From NCBI GenBank assembly GCA_001465935.1, contig LNKV01000051.1:1-64000 (forward strand): a DNA stretch of 64,000 bases. Direction: 5' to 3'. This document shows positions 1-11,355 of this stretch, one piece after another. Numbering within the stretch: position 1 is the first letter of the stretch; each line of letters begins with the position of its first letter. A program made the position numbers and the translations under genes. This DNA is from Clarireedia homoeocarpa (Eukaryota > Ascomycota > Leotiomycetes > Helotiales > Rutstroemiaceae). The notes below the pieces were generated by a model. That model was not told the DNA's origin. It saw only the letters and a list, made by a program, of their open reading frames with translations, and did no database searches.

Positions 1-544
1 AGAACGACCTGCCTGGCCTCTGTTTTGAGGTTGGTTGGGGGGTGTTCGATACATTGTCGTAGGGTGTGTATATTATTGGGGGTGTTTGGGGGGTAATACC
101 ATACGTCGACAATGTCGGAATAGGTCTACTCCTACTGCTCAGGGAATCCTTAAAGAAGAGATTCAAAGGCAAGGAGGGATTGAGTATTGATATTATTTGG
201 ATGGCCGTCAACGCGGCCGAAGGGATAAGTTGAGTTGTTAATAATGTGACGAGACTGCCAGTAAAGACACTGAATGACCTTAGAATTAACAACTAAAGAG
301 CTAAGAGGATCATAAGGATCCGAAGGCTTATATACAGGAAGAGATCATGTGCTTAATCACGTGTATGCTAATGCATGCCTGATGTCTGACTCACCCCATG
401 GAGGTCATGTTCTTATGTAGCATCGTGATAATTTGGTCAGAATCATCACACTGTAGCTTACAAATAGAAGAGAACTGGACATCTGGCAACTAGAGATCGT
501 TCCTCCATTTGGGAATTCCCTCATAATTTCACAAATACGTACTG
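1..544. other. 3' flank of the FAD oxidoreductase, no gene seen
   Basis: No convincing open frame. On the minus strand this is where the missing C-terminal part of the neighbouring FAD oxidoreductase would be expected, but no recognisable continuation was found in any frame. Confidence 0.4.
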
Positions 545-1845
545 TCAGTAGCGAATGTCATGGAGACGGTTAGCCGATTCAAAATCTGGCTTCCTTGGCA
601 ACCTCGCATCCCATTGGAAGTTGAAAGCACTGCTAATTGCATCGGGGCACTCAGTAACCATATCTGAATATATTCGCACTGTTTCTACAAATGAGTCGGT
701 ATTGAAATCATGCAAACCGACTATGTCAAACCGTTTGAAGTCCCCTTTTGCACCCATGGCTTCGCGTGCGTCGCTTGCATTTTGGATAGGAATGCCCGAT
801 CCACTACTCATGAGTGGTTTGAGATTATAGAGTAACTGGTATGCCGTTGCAGCATTCTCTGGGACACAAGTATATCTAGCTGAGATGACAAGTGTCGGTT
901 TCCGAGTTGGCGGCGGACACATGACCATAATTAAGCCGGTTGTAGCGTGCCTGCTGTCGTTCATTATGATGTGCATGGCAGCACAGACTTCTCTAACCTG
1001 GACGAGAGGGAATACAAACATTCCTGCCCATATGAGTCCTTGTTTATTTCCCAAGTCAGATAATGGATATGCGCGGATGGTCAATTGAGTGACCAGACCC
1101 AAGAATTGACCTGCTCCACGAATACCGTAAAGTAGCTCATCGTCTGCATCGACTAGTTCGCCATTTGCAGTGACGAGACGAGCACTTGATATCTGGTCTG
1201 ATACATAGCCCGTGACTGAGTTTGTGATAGAAGAACCGCCTCCGAGAAATATCCCATGACTGTAAGTTACACCTCAGAATTAGTATCGTTCACATGCAGC
1301 TTTTTTTCCAGAGTCAGGATTACAGCTTCCAAGGAAGAATCGGAGCTTCTAAGCTGGATGTACGACTCGAGCAACTTTACTTAACTCTCCGAGGTTGCAG
1401 AAAGGAGAAATGCCATATGACTCACCGTACCACCGACGGTGTTGCCATTGCCCAACGCCGTGAACAGCCCGTGCTCAGCTAACGCAACAGCTACTTGCTT
1501 CGACGACACACCGCCCTTGACGGTCACAGTTTGCGCCTCTTTATCAACCTGCAAAGCTACCATTCGAGTAAGATCAATGATGATACCCTCGTCACCGATC
1601 GTCGACCATTGACTGTGACCACCACCTCTCACCACAAATGGAATCCCGGCCCCGACCACCCATCGAACTACTTTCTGGCAATCTCCTTCATTTATGGGAA
1701 GCACGGTTGCAGCTGGGATCTGGCGGTCGATGTCAGTCCATCGTCGGGCTTGCTCGACAAAAGAATGATTTTGTGGATCTGTTAAGATCTCCACTGTAGG
1801 GCCAAGGATTTCTTGTAACGACGGAAGATGCAAATTTATAGTCAT
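545..1845 (-). CDS. FAD-binding (BBE/PCMH-type) oxidoreductase, apparently short at the C-terminus
   Basis: Two-exon model: exon 1 from the ATG at 1845 to about 1426-1431, exon 2 from about 1259-1280 down to a TGA at 545. Exon 1 carries the FAD-binding signature VVRGGGHSQW, whose His is the usual flavin attachment residue in this family, and exon 2 has IFLGGGSS and YGIRGAGQFLG, typical of the PCMH fold. Such enzymes oxidise alcohols, sugars or secondary metabolites using FAD; the substrate cannot be told. The model gives about 380 residues, whereas family members are usually 450-500, and the frame stops just after RLHDIRY, where homologues continue into the C-terminal substrate domain. The intron is also odd: the best-looking acceptor is out of phase with the GTGAGT donor, while GTACGG joined to a weaker acceptor keeps phase. 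No signal peptide is seen. It could be a decaying copy. Family confident, integrity doubtful. Confidence 0.75.
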
Positions 1846-2830
1846 GGCAGATACTAGGAACTATTTAAGATTGAGAATGAACTAGTGGAGGTCGCGAAAT
1901 GGTATTTCAGGGGAGTTGCAGCGTCTGGAGTTCGTGAAACAGGCGATTTGGCACGGATAATCAGATAGGATCAAGAAGAAGTCGACATTAACAGAGAGAC
2001 CTCAAGTTCCTATGCTATGGAGAGGAGGAAACACAAACGAAGACAAGATGGAGGTTACGAATTGATCTTGATTATCAAGGCTATCGTAAGCAGTTATCCT
2101 AGGCTGCTTTGCACAGACTCGGAAGAGCACACGTGTTTCATAAGGCCGACAGCAAATCTTCGCGAGCTTACAGCTGGCATACTCGTATACAGTAGCCACT
2201 GGATTTCAGCTTCGTCTTTCATGCCCCGCTGCGAAGGAAACCACGTCGCTTCTCTGCAGGGAACTCTTATTGTCATCTTCGCAGAACTCCCAAACATTAG
2301 GAGCGCAGCTATGAATTGAGTCCCATGCCGATTTAGGTTGTGTAACAGATAGGAATGAAGTAGGTGACTCGGGGGAAGCGGGGGGCCCTCTTTGTCTGAC
2401 AATAACTAGAATGTTGAAGCAAGAGCCAGCAACAGAAGTGATGCCACATGATTTAAGGCCAGCAAAATGCTCACTAAATGGCCCTACAATACGTTTTTAG
2501 GGATACTATGTTTCTCTTTACTATCCTTTACGGCGGTGGATAGATGAAACATGCTTAACGCGGCAGGCGGAGACGATAACACAGTTGAGGAGCATCTGGG
2601 GAGGCGAGCCAGTTCTGATTCTAGATGATACATTGCTATTTTACTGATGACGAGAGCCCGATAAACTACTCAAGGCGCAGATCTAAGAAGAAAATTTTCA
2701 GTTTGTAGGGGAACCACTCTTCCTACAAGATGGTCATTCTAGTTGACAAAGACAATGACGGAGAATCTTGGAGATTAGGTTCATTTATATACTCTTATAT
2801 CGGCATATATTTTAAATTCCTCACGCAAGA
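1846..2830. other. intergenic, upstream of the FAD oxidoreductase
   Basis: Several 60-100 codon open frames overlap here on both strands, but none has recognisable protein features or plausible splice partners. It holds the promoter of the FAD oxidoreductase and the 3' flank of the SYG1-like gene. Confidence 0.5.
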
Positions 2831-5800
2831 TCATTGACCATCACCTCTTCTTTCGTTTTCATCCTCTAAGCCACCTGCTGCCCTAACAGATATCAAACCC
2901 TGAGCGTCTAGGACGTCCTGCTCATCCTCGTCTTCATCACTACTTACTCTTTCATCCGCATCCTCCTCCATCACTCTGTTATCTTTTGAGCTTTCTCCAA
3001 CTAAATCATTCGGCTTTCGCTTCTTCTCGAAATCCTGCATGTGAGCATCTGCCAATACTCTTGTGAATGTTCTCGTCGGACGTCTACGCATACTTGGGCT
3101 GCCGTGGCTAACCTGCTGACTAAGTGCAGTGCTTGTGGCAGTGCGACTCCTATCAAGAACTGGTGATGACTCGTCTGCTTCCGAAGTTGTAGGCCTGGAC
3201 TCTTCCGTCCCAGATTCTAGATCGTAAGGAAGTGGCACGTCACGCGATGCTTTGAAGTGGACAACGTTCGAGCAATGTTCATTCTCTACACGGAAGAGTG
3301 TCCAAATGCCTCTTCGAGTTACCTCCGAGAATCCGATGAAGAAAGATGCCGCACTGCTGTGTTGGATGTCGGTAATGTAGAGGGAATAAAAGATCCAGTT
3401 GAAACGGAAAATTGGATCGATTGCCATGGCTCCGTAATACCACCAGGTGCTTTTGAAGCCTCGAACGTCACGAAGTAGGGGCTTCTTTGCACCGGTTTGA
3501 AGGAGAGACCAATCCATCAAAAGATCCCAGATAGCTGTTTTGAGTTAGCGAACCCTTTCGATATGGCGCTATTACTTACTGCAGTATATAGCATTGAGTG
3601 CGGCGAATGTGCTGAAAATGATTAAATTTTTGTGTGTTTGATCAATTCTGTAGATGCTGAGAGTCACATAATACACAATTGTCATGCCATATTTCCCACA
3701 ATTGACCAAGTGTGGAAACTTATTTCTCGTGTCGTAGTAACGACGAATACACTGAAGTGCACGCCATATACCAGGAATTGTAGAGAAGAAGCCCAGGAGT
3801 CGAGAATGTGTCGAATTACAAGTTGTGGGATTATGCCAATGTGTTGCGTAAAGACAGAAGAAGAGCTCGATGTTCTGAAGGCCTAGTTAGAAGAGCAAGA
3901 AGTGATAGGAGGCTTCACTGACGCTCATGAAATATGTTAAAGAACAGTACATATCCCCCAAGAAAAAGTCCCGGAACTCCACAGGGTATAATCCAGCCAA
4001 AGCTAAACGCCACTGGAAAACTTAGTCACTCGTCACTTTAAGAAGATAAAGACGAAGACTTACATGTGAATAAACAAACCATTTCCGGCTCCTATGGAAA
4101 AGAATAGGGGCCGGCATAAATATTATAACAATCGTGACAAAGATCAAAATGATCGGATAGTATATGAACATCGCAGGAGAACCGTAACGCGTGAAGTTTG
4201 CCCATAAGAACAAACCGAAAAGAAAAATGAGGAATGCAGGGAACTCGGTGAGCTCTCTCCAATCCAGGTCGTGTCTTGGGTCGAATTCAAAAACGAATTT
4301 GTAGTTGATCTTGTTTCGCGTCCATATACTGCAATCGAGACAAAACCATGAAAATAAATACAAGGCTAGAAAATACCCACCGTATATTTGTAGCAAATAA
4401 CTGGTCTGAAAGCGAATTGTAGGGTCAGGGTCGAACAACAGCCGTGTGCCATATGTGATGCCCTGAATGGAGAACACTGCCCCGATGCCGATTAAGACTC
4501 CATCACGAAATGCGCGGCCCGATTGATCTGCCGGTTTACCGATAGTATTTCTGAGCTTTCCAACTGCTATCTTGTGGTTACCCCGCTCAAAGTATCTCGA
4601 ATATAGATCTTCCACGGCAGTTATATATCCCTCAAGCACGTCACTCTGTACAAACCATGAGTTGTTGACCTTTTCTGTCATGAAACGAAGAGGCGGATGA
4701 GCGTGAACCGCCTTGTCGTACTTCTTGTTGATTTTGCGGAAAGCAGTACGGTTCAGTATCGCGTAAGATTTCAGTAATTCCATTCCACGATAGTGCTCTT
4801 GTAAGGCAGATTTTAGCTTGCGCTTAGCGGATCGATAAGAGACTTCGTTTTCGCGCGGACGCCTCACATAATCACGGTTCCCGTTTGCTTGGTGGTTAGA
4901 GCTCGGCTGGTTTTTGAATGGTAGAGCTGGAGATGCGTTCATGCTTTGTAATGCTCTCGAATTTGAACCTGGACGAGGACCGAAAGCTGTGGCTTTAGCG
5001 TGCCCGACAAGTTTCCCAAAAGGATCTAGCCAAGGACGTCCATGGTCCTTCGAAGTGGTCCGCTCCATGCTCGGCTCTCTGGAAGGATTGCGAGAAAATC
5101 TCCCCAGCCCAGAGCGTTGATCGTCCTTACGAGCCGCTTTTGCCTGCTGTGCATCTGCCACCTCTTGTATCCTACGATTTCGCATCTCATGCAGTTGTTC
5201 CCTCAGAACCTGTAGTCGAGCGCCTGCCTCATCCTCCTTGGATTTATAGAACCCTTCCACCTTCTCCAATTCCTTTTCCATCCACGAGATAAATTCTTGC
5301 TCTCGCGCCCTCACTTGGTCCAGTGCCACCATATTAACATCAGATCGGCTCTGGGCTTTGGTCATGGGAGTCCCAGCGGAAAATATGCGGCGTAAAAGTG
5401 GGCGATCAATGGGTGTTTGTGGCATCTGATTTCGTAAGGAACCAAAGTTCGTCCTGTTCGTGGGGCTGGTTGTTAGTCCAACCTCATAGGCATTTTGGGG
5501 AACCGTTATGGGGGGCTCTCGGTGTGGCTTCGTTGTAGTAGATAATTTACGACTGAATACAGGTGATGGAGCAAGGGAACTGATGGCTGGTGTTTGAGGG
5601 GCCAATGCTGGATCTGGAAGTTCGAATGATTCTCGTTCAGCTGCTGGAGGAGTTGGTATAAAACTCCCGTATGGAATATCTAGCTCGGGACCTATTGTAT
5701 TGCTGTGCTTCTGTGTGAAGGGTATTGGGGAAGTCTTGCGCGTTAAATCATTTGCATTTTCGTCCGGTTTTGGGCCATTTGATGCTGGTAAATTTCGTAA

Positions 5801-6113
5801 AAGTGAAGCGGGATCAGTCCTCGCACCGTTTCGGAAAGTTTGCAGCTTATTTCGCGGGACAGACGGTGATGTTGCACCATATGGGCTAACATGTTGAGTA
5901 CTTGTTGGTCGTCCAGGGGTTCGAGGAGTTGCATTTGCGCGATGAACAGCACGAGCAAGCGCTTTCACCTTCTTCTTTCCAGCCTTGTAATCGAGATATT
6001 TCATGCGCCATTCTAGGGAAAAGAGTAATTAGCCAAGACCAACATCGTATGCCAAACTGAAATATCTTCTTACCAGGCACAAGATCCTGCTCAAGCTCCT
6101 TCGCAAACTTCAT
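2831..6113 (-). CDS. SYG1: SYG1/XPR1-type protein with SPX and EXS domains
   Basis: Five exons with consistent phase: 6074-6113, 4064-6012, 3923-4012, 3580-3874 and 2831-3534, giving 1,025 residues. The first intron splits the SPX start so that MKFAKELEQDLVP joins EWRMKYLDYKAGKKK; the start is the ATG at 6113, since the frame further upstream has no ATG. The SPX region (about residues 1-450) includes a long low-complexity insert and ends in a KLKSALQEHYRGMELLKSY helix. The EXS half has several membrane segments and conserved blocks such as CLDCSIWTR, FDPRHDLDWR, LYPVEFRDFFLGDMYCSLTY, IWDLLMDWSL and RRGIWTLFRVENEHC. The tail is acidic and disordered. SPX senses inositol pyrophosphates, and the XPR1/SYG1 family exports phosphate or acts in phosphate signalling at Golgi or plasma membrane; the exact role in this fungus is inferred. 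Confidence 0.95.
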
Positions 6114-6826
6114 GTTGCTCAAGGGCCGCCAATGAAGATAGAAAGGAAAGTTCGGTGAAGGTTGCGAAGGTGGTCAATTATTCTTGCTTGGTAAAAGGCT
6201 CAATTAAAACGTATACATGGTATAGAAGTATGAGGAAGAGCAATACAGCAAGTGCTATTCAATGACAGTCATCTGCTATGGGAGAAAGATGTGCGATCAT
6301 GATGGGTCGGTCATCTCATATTCTCATCATGAACAGGACCGTTTTCCAATCGTACGGAAGTGGAAGTGAAGTGTGTGCGAAGTAACTTATGTGAGAGGTT
6401 ACGTTTGGGAGAATTGACCTGGCTTGGCTTGACAGGGCTAACATCTTATCGCACACATCCATATCTATAGCAAATGGGGGAAAAAGCAATGAATCGAGTC
6501 GATTGTCCAAGAAGGCACGGAAGACTGGGAAGGCTGTCCCTTTACACTTTTTTTTCTGCTTTAAGTGGAGAAGGTGGGGTGGCTATCTCCTAATTCCTTG
6601 GCTCTGATTGGATTGGGCGAGATAGAAAGGATGATCTCATATACCCGAAACAGGTGCCCGACAAGATTCGCCTAGCCCGTTTTGGCAATATGTGAGCACA
6701 TTCTCCCTTTTAACGTCTCCCTTGGCGGGATTCTTCGGCATTGTCAGCTCGGCCACTTCCGCACCAATACTAAATATCGGAGATCTCTATTCAGCCGATA
6801 GAAGATCAGCAATCTCAACATATCTA
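6114..6826. other. intergenic, promoter side of the SYG1-like gene
   Basis: No gene seen. This is the upstream region of the SYG1-like gene and runs up to the inverted-repeat element. Confidence 0.5.
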
Positions 6827-6828
6827 TA

Positions 6829-6911
6829 GGGTTTTGCTAAACAACCGACGCTTTTTACTATCTGACCGACGCCCCACAAATTTGAGCCGTATATCGGAGG
6901 TATACGAGTAT
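6829..6911. repeat. left terminal inverted repeat
   Basis: It pairs with 7333-7413 in inverted orientation. The shared core ACTATCTGACCGACG is identical at both ends. Confidence 0.75.
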
Positions 6912-7332
6912 AGCGTTACTATATAACACTTATACAGTTTTGATATCAAGTACAACAAATATCACGATCAGTGATTTTTCAAAAAATTAAGTTCATTTAA
7001 GATGGTTGACTGCGATTTTAAAATAAAGTGCAAAATCGTAATTGATCTCAAGTCGACAGTCAATAGGCTTCGTTTGTGGACCCGAATCTATACGGATTTT
7101 GCCCCAGCTATAAGCAAGGCTATATTGATCAATATAGGCTTCAAGGGCATCGAGAGTATCGAAGATCTGGTATAGGATAACTGGGCCGATTCGAATCTCA
7201 AGGTGGTCTATATGAAAATCACCGAAAAATAGTATATCCTCAAATTTTATCTTAAGTCGGACAATTATGATATACTTCTTATTATACATACGTACACGAA
7301 ATTTGTATGGCATCTACATATCTACATAGTAA

Positions 7333-7413
7333 AGTTATGTACCTCCGATGCTCGGTACCTTACATGGGTCCGTCGGTCAGATAGTAAAAGGCGTTGGTTG
7401 TTTAGTAAAACCC
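7333..7413. repeat. right terminal inverted repeat
   Basis: Inverted partner of 6829-6911. Only a few mismatches occur in the outer 48 bases, and there is more divergence further in. Confidence 0.75.
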
Positions 7414-7415
7414 TA

Positions 7416-9433
7416 TCTATAATGTAAAACTTCGATTTCGTCTGATTTCATCTGGTTTACTTCTGTTATTGCGATAGCTGTCACGAGTCATAAATAGAAT
7501 ATTACTTGGAGCAGTACTCAAGGTCAAGGACCTCCACACCCTCCACATCCTTCACATTCAGATCCGCATTCCATTAGAACGAAGTTCATTGATAGCCAGC
7601 CAGTCAGTCCTATGGCAACTACAACTAGACATAAATAAATGGGAGGACACCACTGCTCACGGTGGCCAAGCTGTGAGGATTGTTCTAGTCAATTGAAGTT
7701 CGACCATCTCCTTAAGTCTGTCCCACTGTATCATCTTCATCTCTCGACAATAAAATCACCAACATTTGCCATGGTCGTCTATCTAGTTTTCTAAGTCCGG
7801 CATGATGGACTTAACATGCGCAAGTATCATCCAAAGTCTGGCATTCAATACCGGAAAACACTTTTTTCGGCATGCCGATCCTGTACTCGGTGTTTTTACC
7901 TGCTCTTTTTAGCACTTCAGACGTTAATGGATCCAAGTATAGATGACTGGGAGAAAAGTGTGCTCGAGATACGCTGACCGGGCTTCCGACCTGCTTAAGA
8001 CAAATGCACCGAAAGGCGAGAGCATAGAATATAATATAACTGAGAAGAATGCAGTTGCTCAAAGTCAATGCTCCACAGTCTCTAATGTTCCTGGCAGTTT
8101 TCATCCTGACAAGTCATCCATTGAAGTCTATGCATAGTCACGTTCGCCGTAAAGCACCCATAGCCGAGACATATTTCCACAACCCACAACTATGTTCCAT
8201 ACATTTATGAGTTGCTCTGGATTATCGTAGGCTTCTATTTTCCTCCCAACCCCTGCAAGTGCTTCGCTCCCTGATAAGCCTAGAAAAGGGGACATGAAGT
8301 TGTTTTCTGTTGCAATATCGTCCTAACATCAGTCCTGACGCCGAGTGTTAGACAACCGACCGACTTTAACAGAGATGTGCCAAGCTAAGTCCATTCCTCC
8401 ATGATAGATCATGGGAGTTGTACTACAAGAAGGTTGTTGGTTAATTAGTTGTTAGAAACACTGCAGAACCACTGTTGTTGGGTAGTTGTTAGTAAACGTC
8501 TGGAGAAACTTTACAATCTCGACGACTAAAACCCTTATCAACCAATTGAGGCAGACTGCACCCCTGTGTGTATGTGTTACTGCATGATGTTTCTTAACGA
8601 GCGACCTTAAAGTCTAGGACTTTCTATATTGTTTGTTGATTTGGCCTTGGATGCTCTCGTCTCGTCACATTGCGGGTTGTCGCTACTATATTCATTTTCA
8701 AGCTTATCCTCTCAAACTCAAATCAATATCGCAGCCCCCCCTCTTATCGCGGTCCCATATTCAATGCTGGTTACCCAAGCTGTCGGATGATAGGAGCGTC
8801 CACAGGATTCTGGAGAATCCTGACCATGTGCCATCACTAGTCTTCATCCGATCGCCAATTCACTGCATTCCATTGCCAAGTCTGTGTGACCCATTTTGAA
8901 GGCATCGTGGAATTGGCGGAGTTATGTGAATGTCTAGACACTTCTCTCGTCTCAAAAAACTTTCTCTGGGCACCTGGATAGGGAGTACCTCGCTGCTTCG
9001 GAACCTGGAGCTCCTTCACTCTCCCAGAGAACCATAAAAGCCTGCTTTGTCCCTTCAACCTTCTTATTCCTTACTTGTTCTAGATACCCTCAATCTACTC
9101 TTACATTGTCCCCAAAAGTTTCTCCCTCTTCTAATTTTTGCAACTTGTTTTTTGGATCTTTTGATACAACAGCCCAAGCTTCTTCGAGCCTCTTAAAAAC
9201 ATCCGAGGAAAGTCATATTTTGGATGTACTCTCTCCTTCAAAAGGGGATTCATCTCCACTATTTCTCAAATGCTGACATTCTGGCGTTTGGACTTCTGCG
9301 TTTTGCACTGAGATGAGACTTGCTTTTGGGGGCTCAGTCGAAGGTCTATCTAGCGAGTTCGGAAGTCTGTTTTCACGCATCCCACCTCTGTGAATACCAT
9401 CTCATACCAGTCCTCAGTATCTTATTGGACATT
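7416..9433. other. intergenic, 5' flank of the GH128 gene
   Basis: No supported gene. Two short minus-strand frames are present: 8128-8295 (55 codons from an ATG, fairly protein-like) and 7811-8104 (97 codons). They cannot be joined with sensible introns, and neither resembles a known family. The last part, from about 8900, is pyrimidine-rich leader and promoter of the glucanase gene. Confidence 0.4.
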
Positions 9434-10523
9434 ATGCCTTGCATCCCGCACCTTGTTCACCTTGTTCTGCTTCTCACTGTGGTTTCTCCCCTTCCAGTGA
9501 CAGCTCAATGGCCCAAGCGTGGCATTCCCTACAATAATGTTGGGCTTATTCAACATTTCAATGGTGGCGGTTCTCAAGTGAACTGGGCTTGGAATTGGGG
9601 TTCTTACATGGACCCATCTTTCCCAAGTTACATGGAATTTGTCCCTTGCTTGTGGCCCGACTCTGGCGACCACACTGCAAACTGGGCTAACAACGTCAAC
9701 AACGCCATTTCTCGAGGTACTGGTCACATCATGTCCTTCAATGAGCCTGACGCTTGCGGTTCCGGTCAATCCTGCATGAGTCCCCAACAAGCTGTCAATG
9801 CATATCGTACCTACATGCAACCATATGCTGGTCACGTAGCTCTTGGTGCCCCCCAAGTTAGCAATGGTCCCAATGGACTACCTGTAAGTTCATCCATTCT
9901 GTGCAGTATTTCACTAGAAGAACCTGTTTAGATGCCGTCAAGCTTAGGATAGATCCATTTCCTTTGTTCACAAATTATTGAATTGTTATTTGAAGCAACT
10001 GAGAATAGTGGCTGACTTTAGTACACCAGTGGTTGAAATCGTTTCTCAGTCTCTGCACCGGATGCCAGATCGACTTTGTTCCTATTCATTGGTATGATGA
10101 GAATGTTTCTGGAGCTCTCGGATACTTCTATGACTATATCGGACAAGCGTATGCTGCAGGTGGATATCGCCAATTGTGGCTGACAGAGGTATGTGCTATC
10201 ACCTTAGAGAGACAATCACATTTTCCTATAATGATTACTCCCACTTTCACATACATGCTATCACTTATTCGACTTCTTTCTCGTACCTTCAGCTCGCTGA
10301 TCACTTCATTGCATAGTTTGCACTTTGGCACAACGCAAATGAAGCCGACCAAGAATACTTCTTGGGCCAGGTCATCCCTTGGATGGACCAACAATCGTAT
10401 ATCTACCGTTATTCATGGTTCATGTGCACTAGCGACAACAATGTTGAGACTCAAGGCACCCTGTGCACCGCAGGTGGATGGCCAACCAATCTAGGGAATG
10501 CTTATGCTTATCAACCATTTTGA
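9434..10523 (+). CDS. secreted GH128 (Asl1-like) glycoside hydrolase, putative beta-1,3-glucanase
   Basis: Three exons, 9434-9883, 10030-10188 and 10317-10523, give 271 residues. The ATG at 9434 opens a clear signal peptide (hydrophobic residues about 8-22, cleavage likely near VTA-QW). The mature protein is a single GH128 catalytic domain: WPKRGIPYNN at its start, FNEPDACGSG with a Glu at about residue 104, IDFVPIHWYD in the middle, and LWLTEFALW with Glu203 split from its partner residues by intron 2. The two Glu are the expected acid/base and nucleophile of this clan. The closing YSWFMCTSDN and WPTNLGNAY blocks are also typical. GH128 enzymes cut beta-1,3-glucan, so a role outside the cell in wall remodelling or nutrient release is likely. 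Length is normal for the single-domain form. Confidence 0.93.
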
Positions 10524-11355
10524 TATCAATCGTCGAAGGGTGACTTTGCTCATCAAATAACCTTGGCTATCAGGTCACAAGTTTGAGGTTCGAAATTCAG
10601 AACTTCGGGAATAGTCATGAACACTGGCAGTGACAGTTAGGGTTTTAGGGATCAGATATTAATACAAAATACAACTTTATGTCTTGTAATGACTGTCTCG
10701 GCCATGAAAGACTGAGGTTGTTGCTAACTTTCGATCTCCAAATCTATGAATTTTCATCATGCTTTCCTTTCGTAAACTCATCTATCAAATGCTACACACA
10801 TTTCTCTTATTCCATTTTCCAATATTGCTCCTCGGCCACGTCGGTATTATGCCTCCATTCTATCTGTCCCGTCGTCTAGAACGGTGTCACAATTAAGCCC
10901 CAGTCTTACAAAGTGGGAGGATGAGAAACAGTGAATAGATGAACAGGACCTACCCACAATCCAAATTGGACGTTTCTCACCTTCGCCTCGGCTTCTAATT
11001 TCTTTCTCTCAAACCTGTAGACTTGAAATATCATTCATACTGAAATGCCACAAATTAAGGATTTCATCAACAAGTCCCGCCATATTAGTCGCCAAATGAC
11101 GATATCTGAATAGCTTCATCCTAAATAGTTCGCCCCGCGTTGGGACAGTCTTGGTAAGCCTCTTCTCCATTATATAATCCTCAAGCCGCGCCCTGCAGTT
11201 GCAGCTCTGAGTTCTCCAGATCTAATTGTGACAACGTGTTAGGACACCACACAAATTTCAGTGCTCCATTTTCTGCATCGTCCCAGGCAGGTTCTTTGCA
11301 CCACAAAAGAGCTCGATCAGTTACCTATGGCGAAAACCCGCTGCTTCTTAACTGG
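10524..11355. other. intergenic and 5' flank of the hypothetical gene
   Basis: No independent gene seen. A possible untranslated leader intron runs from GTAAGC near 11154 to an acceptor near 11241, just ahead of the open frame. An ATG at 11045 opens 22 codons and then stops, so it may be an upstream open frame. Confidence 0.35.

Larger units (their letters stand above)
6829..7413. mobile_element. small DNA element with long terminal inverted repeats (MITE-like, TA target duplication)
   Basis: The left end (about 6829-6911) and the reverse complement of the right end (about 7333-7413) match over roughly 80 bases. The outer 48 are nearly identical, starting GGGTTTTGCTAAACAACC on the left and GGGTTTTACTAAACAACC on the right, and a second conserved block ATCGGAGGTA lies further in. 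A TA lies directly outside each end (6827-6828 and 7414-7415), consistent with a Tc1/mariner-type target duplication, although the TA could also be part of the repeat. The 585-bp element is AT-rich inside and carries one 106-codon minus-strand frame (6993-7313) with no transposase motif that I recognise. It is most likely a non-autonomous or degenerate copy. Confidence 0.75.

Noticed and set aside
4914..5120. Plus-strand frame within the SYG1-like gene
   Set aside because: Shadow of the long SPX-region exon on the other strand.
10580..10610. GGTTCGAAATTC, resembling a tRNA T-loop
   Set aside because: No matching acceptor stem, anticodon arm or internal A box at a suitable distance.
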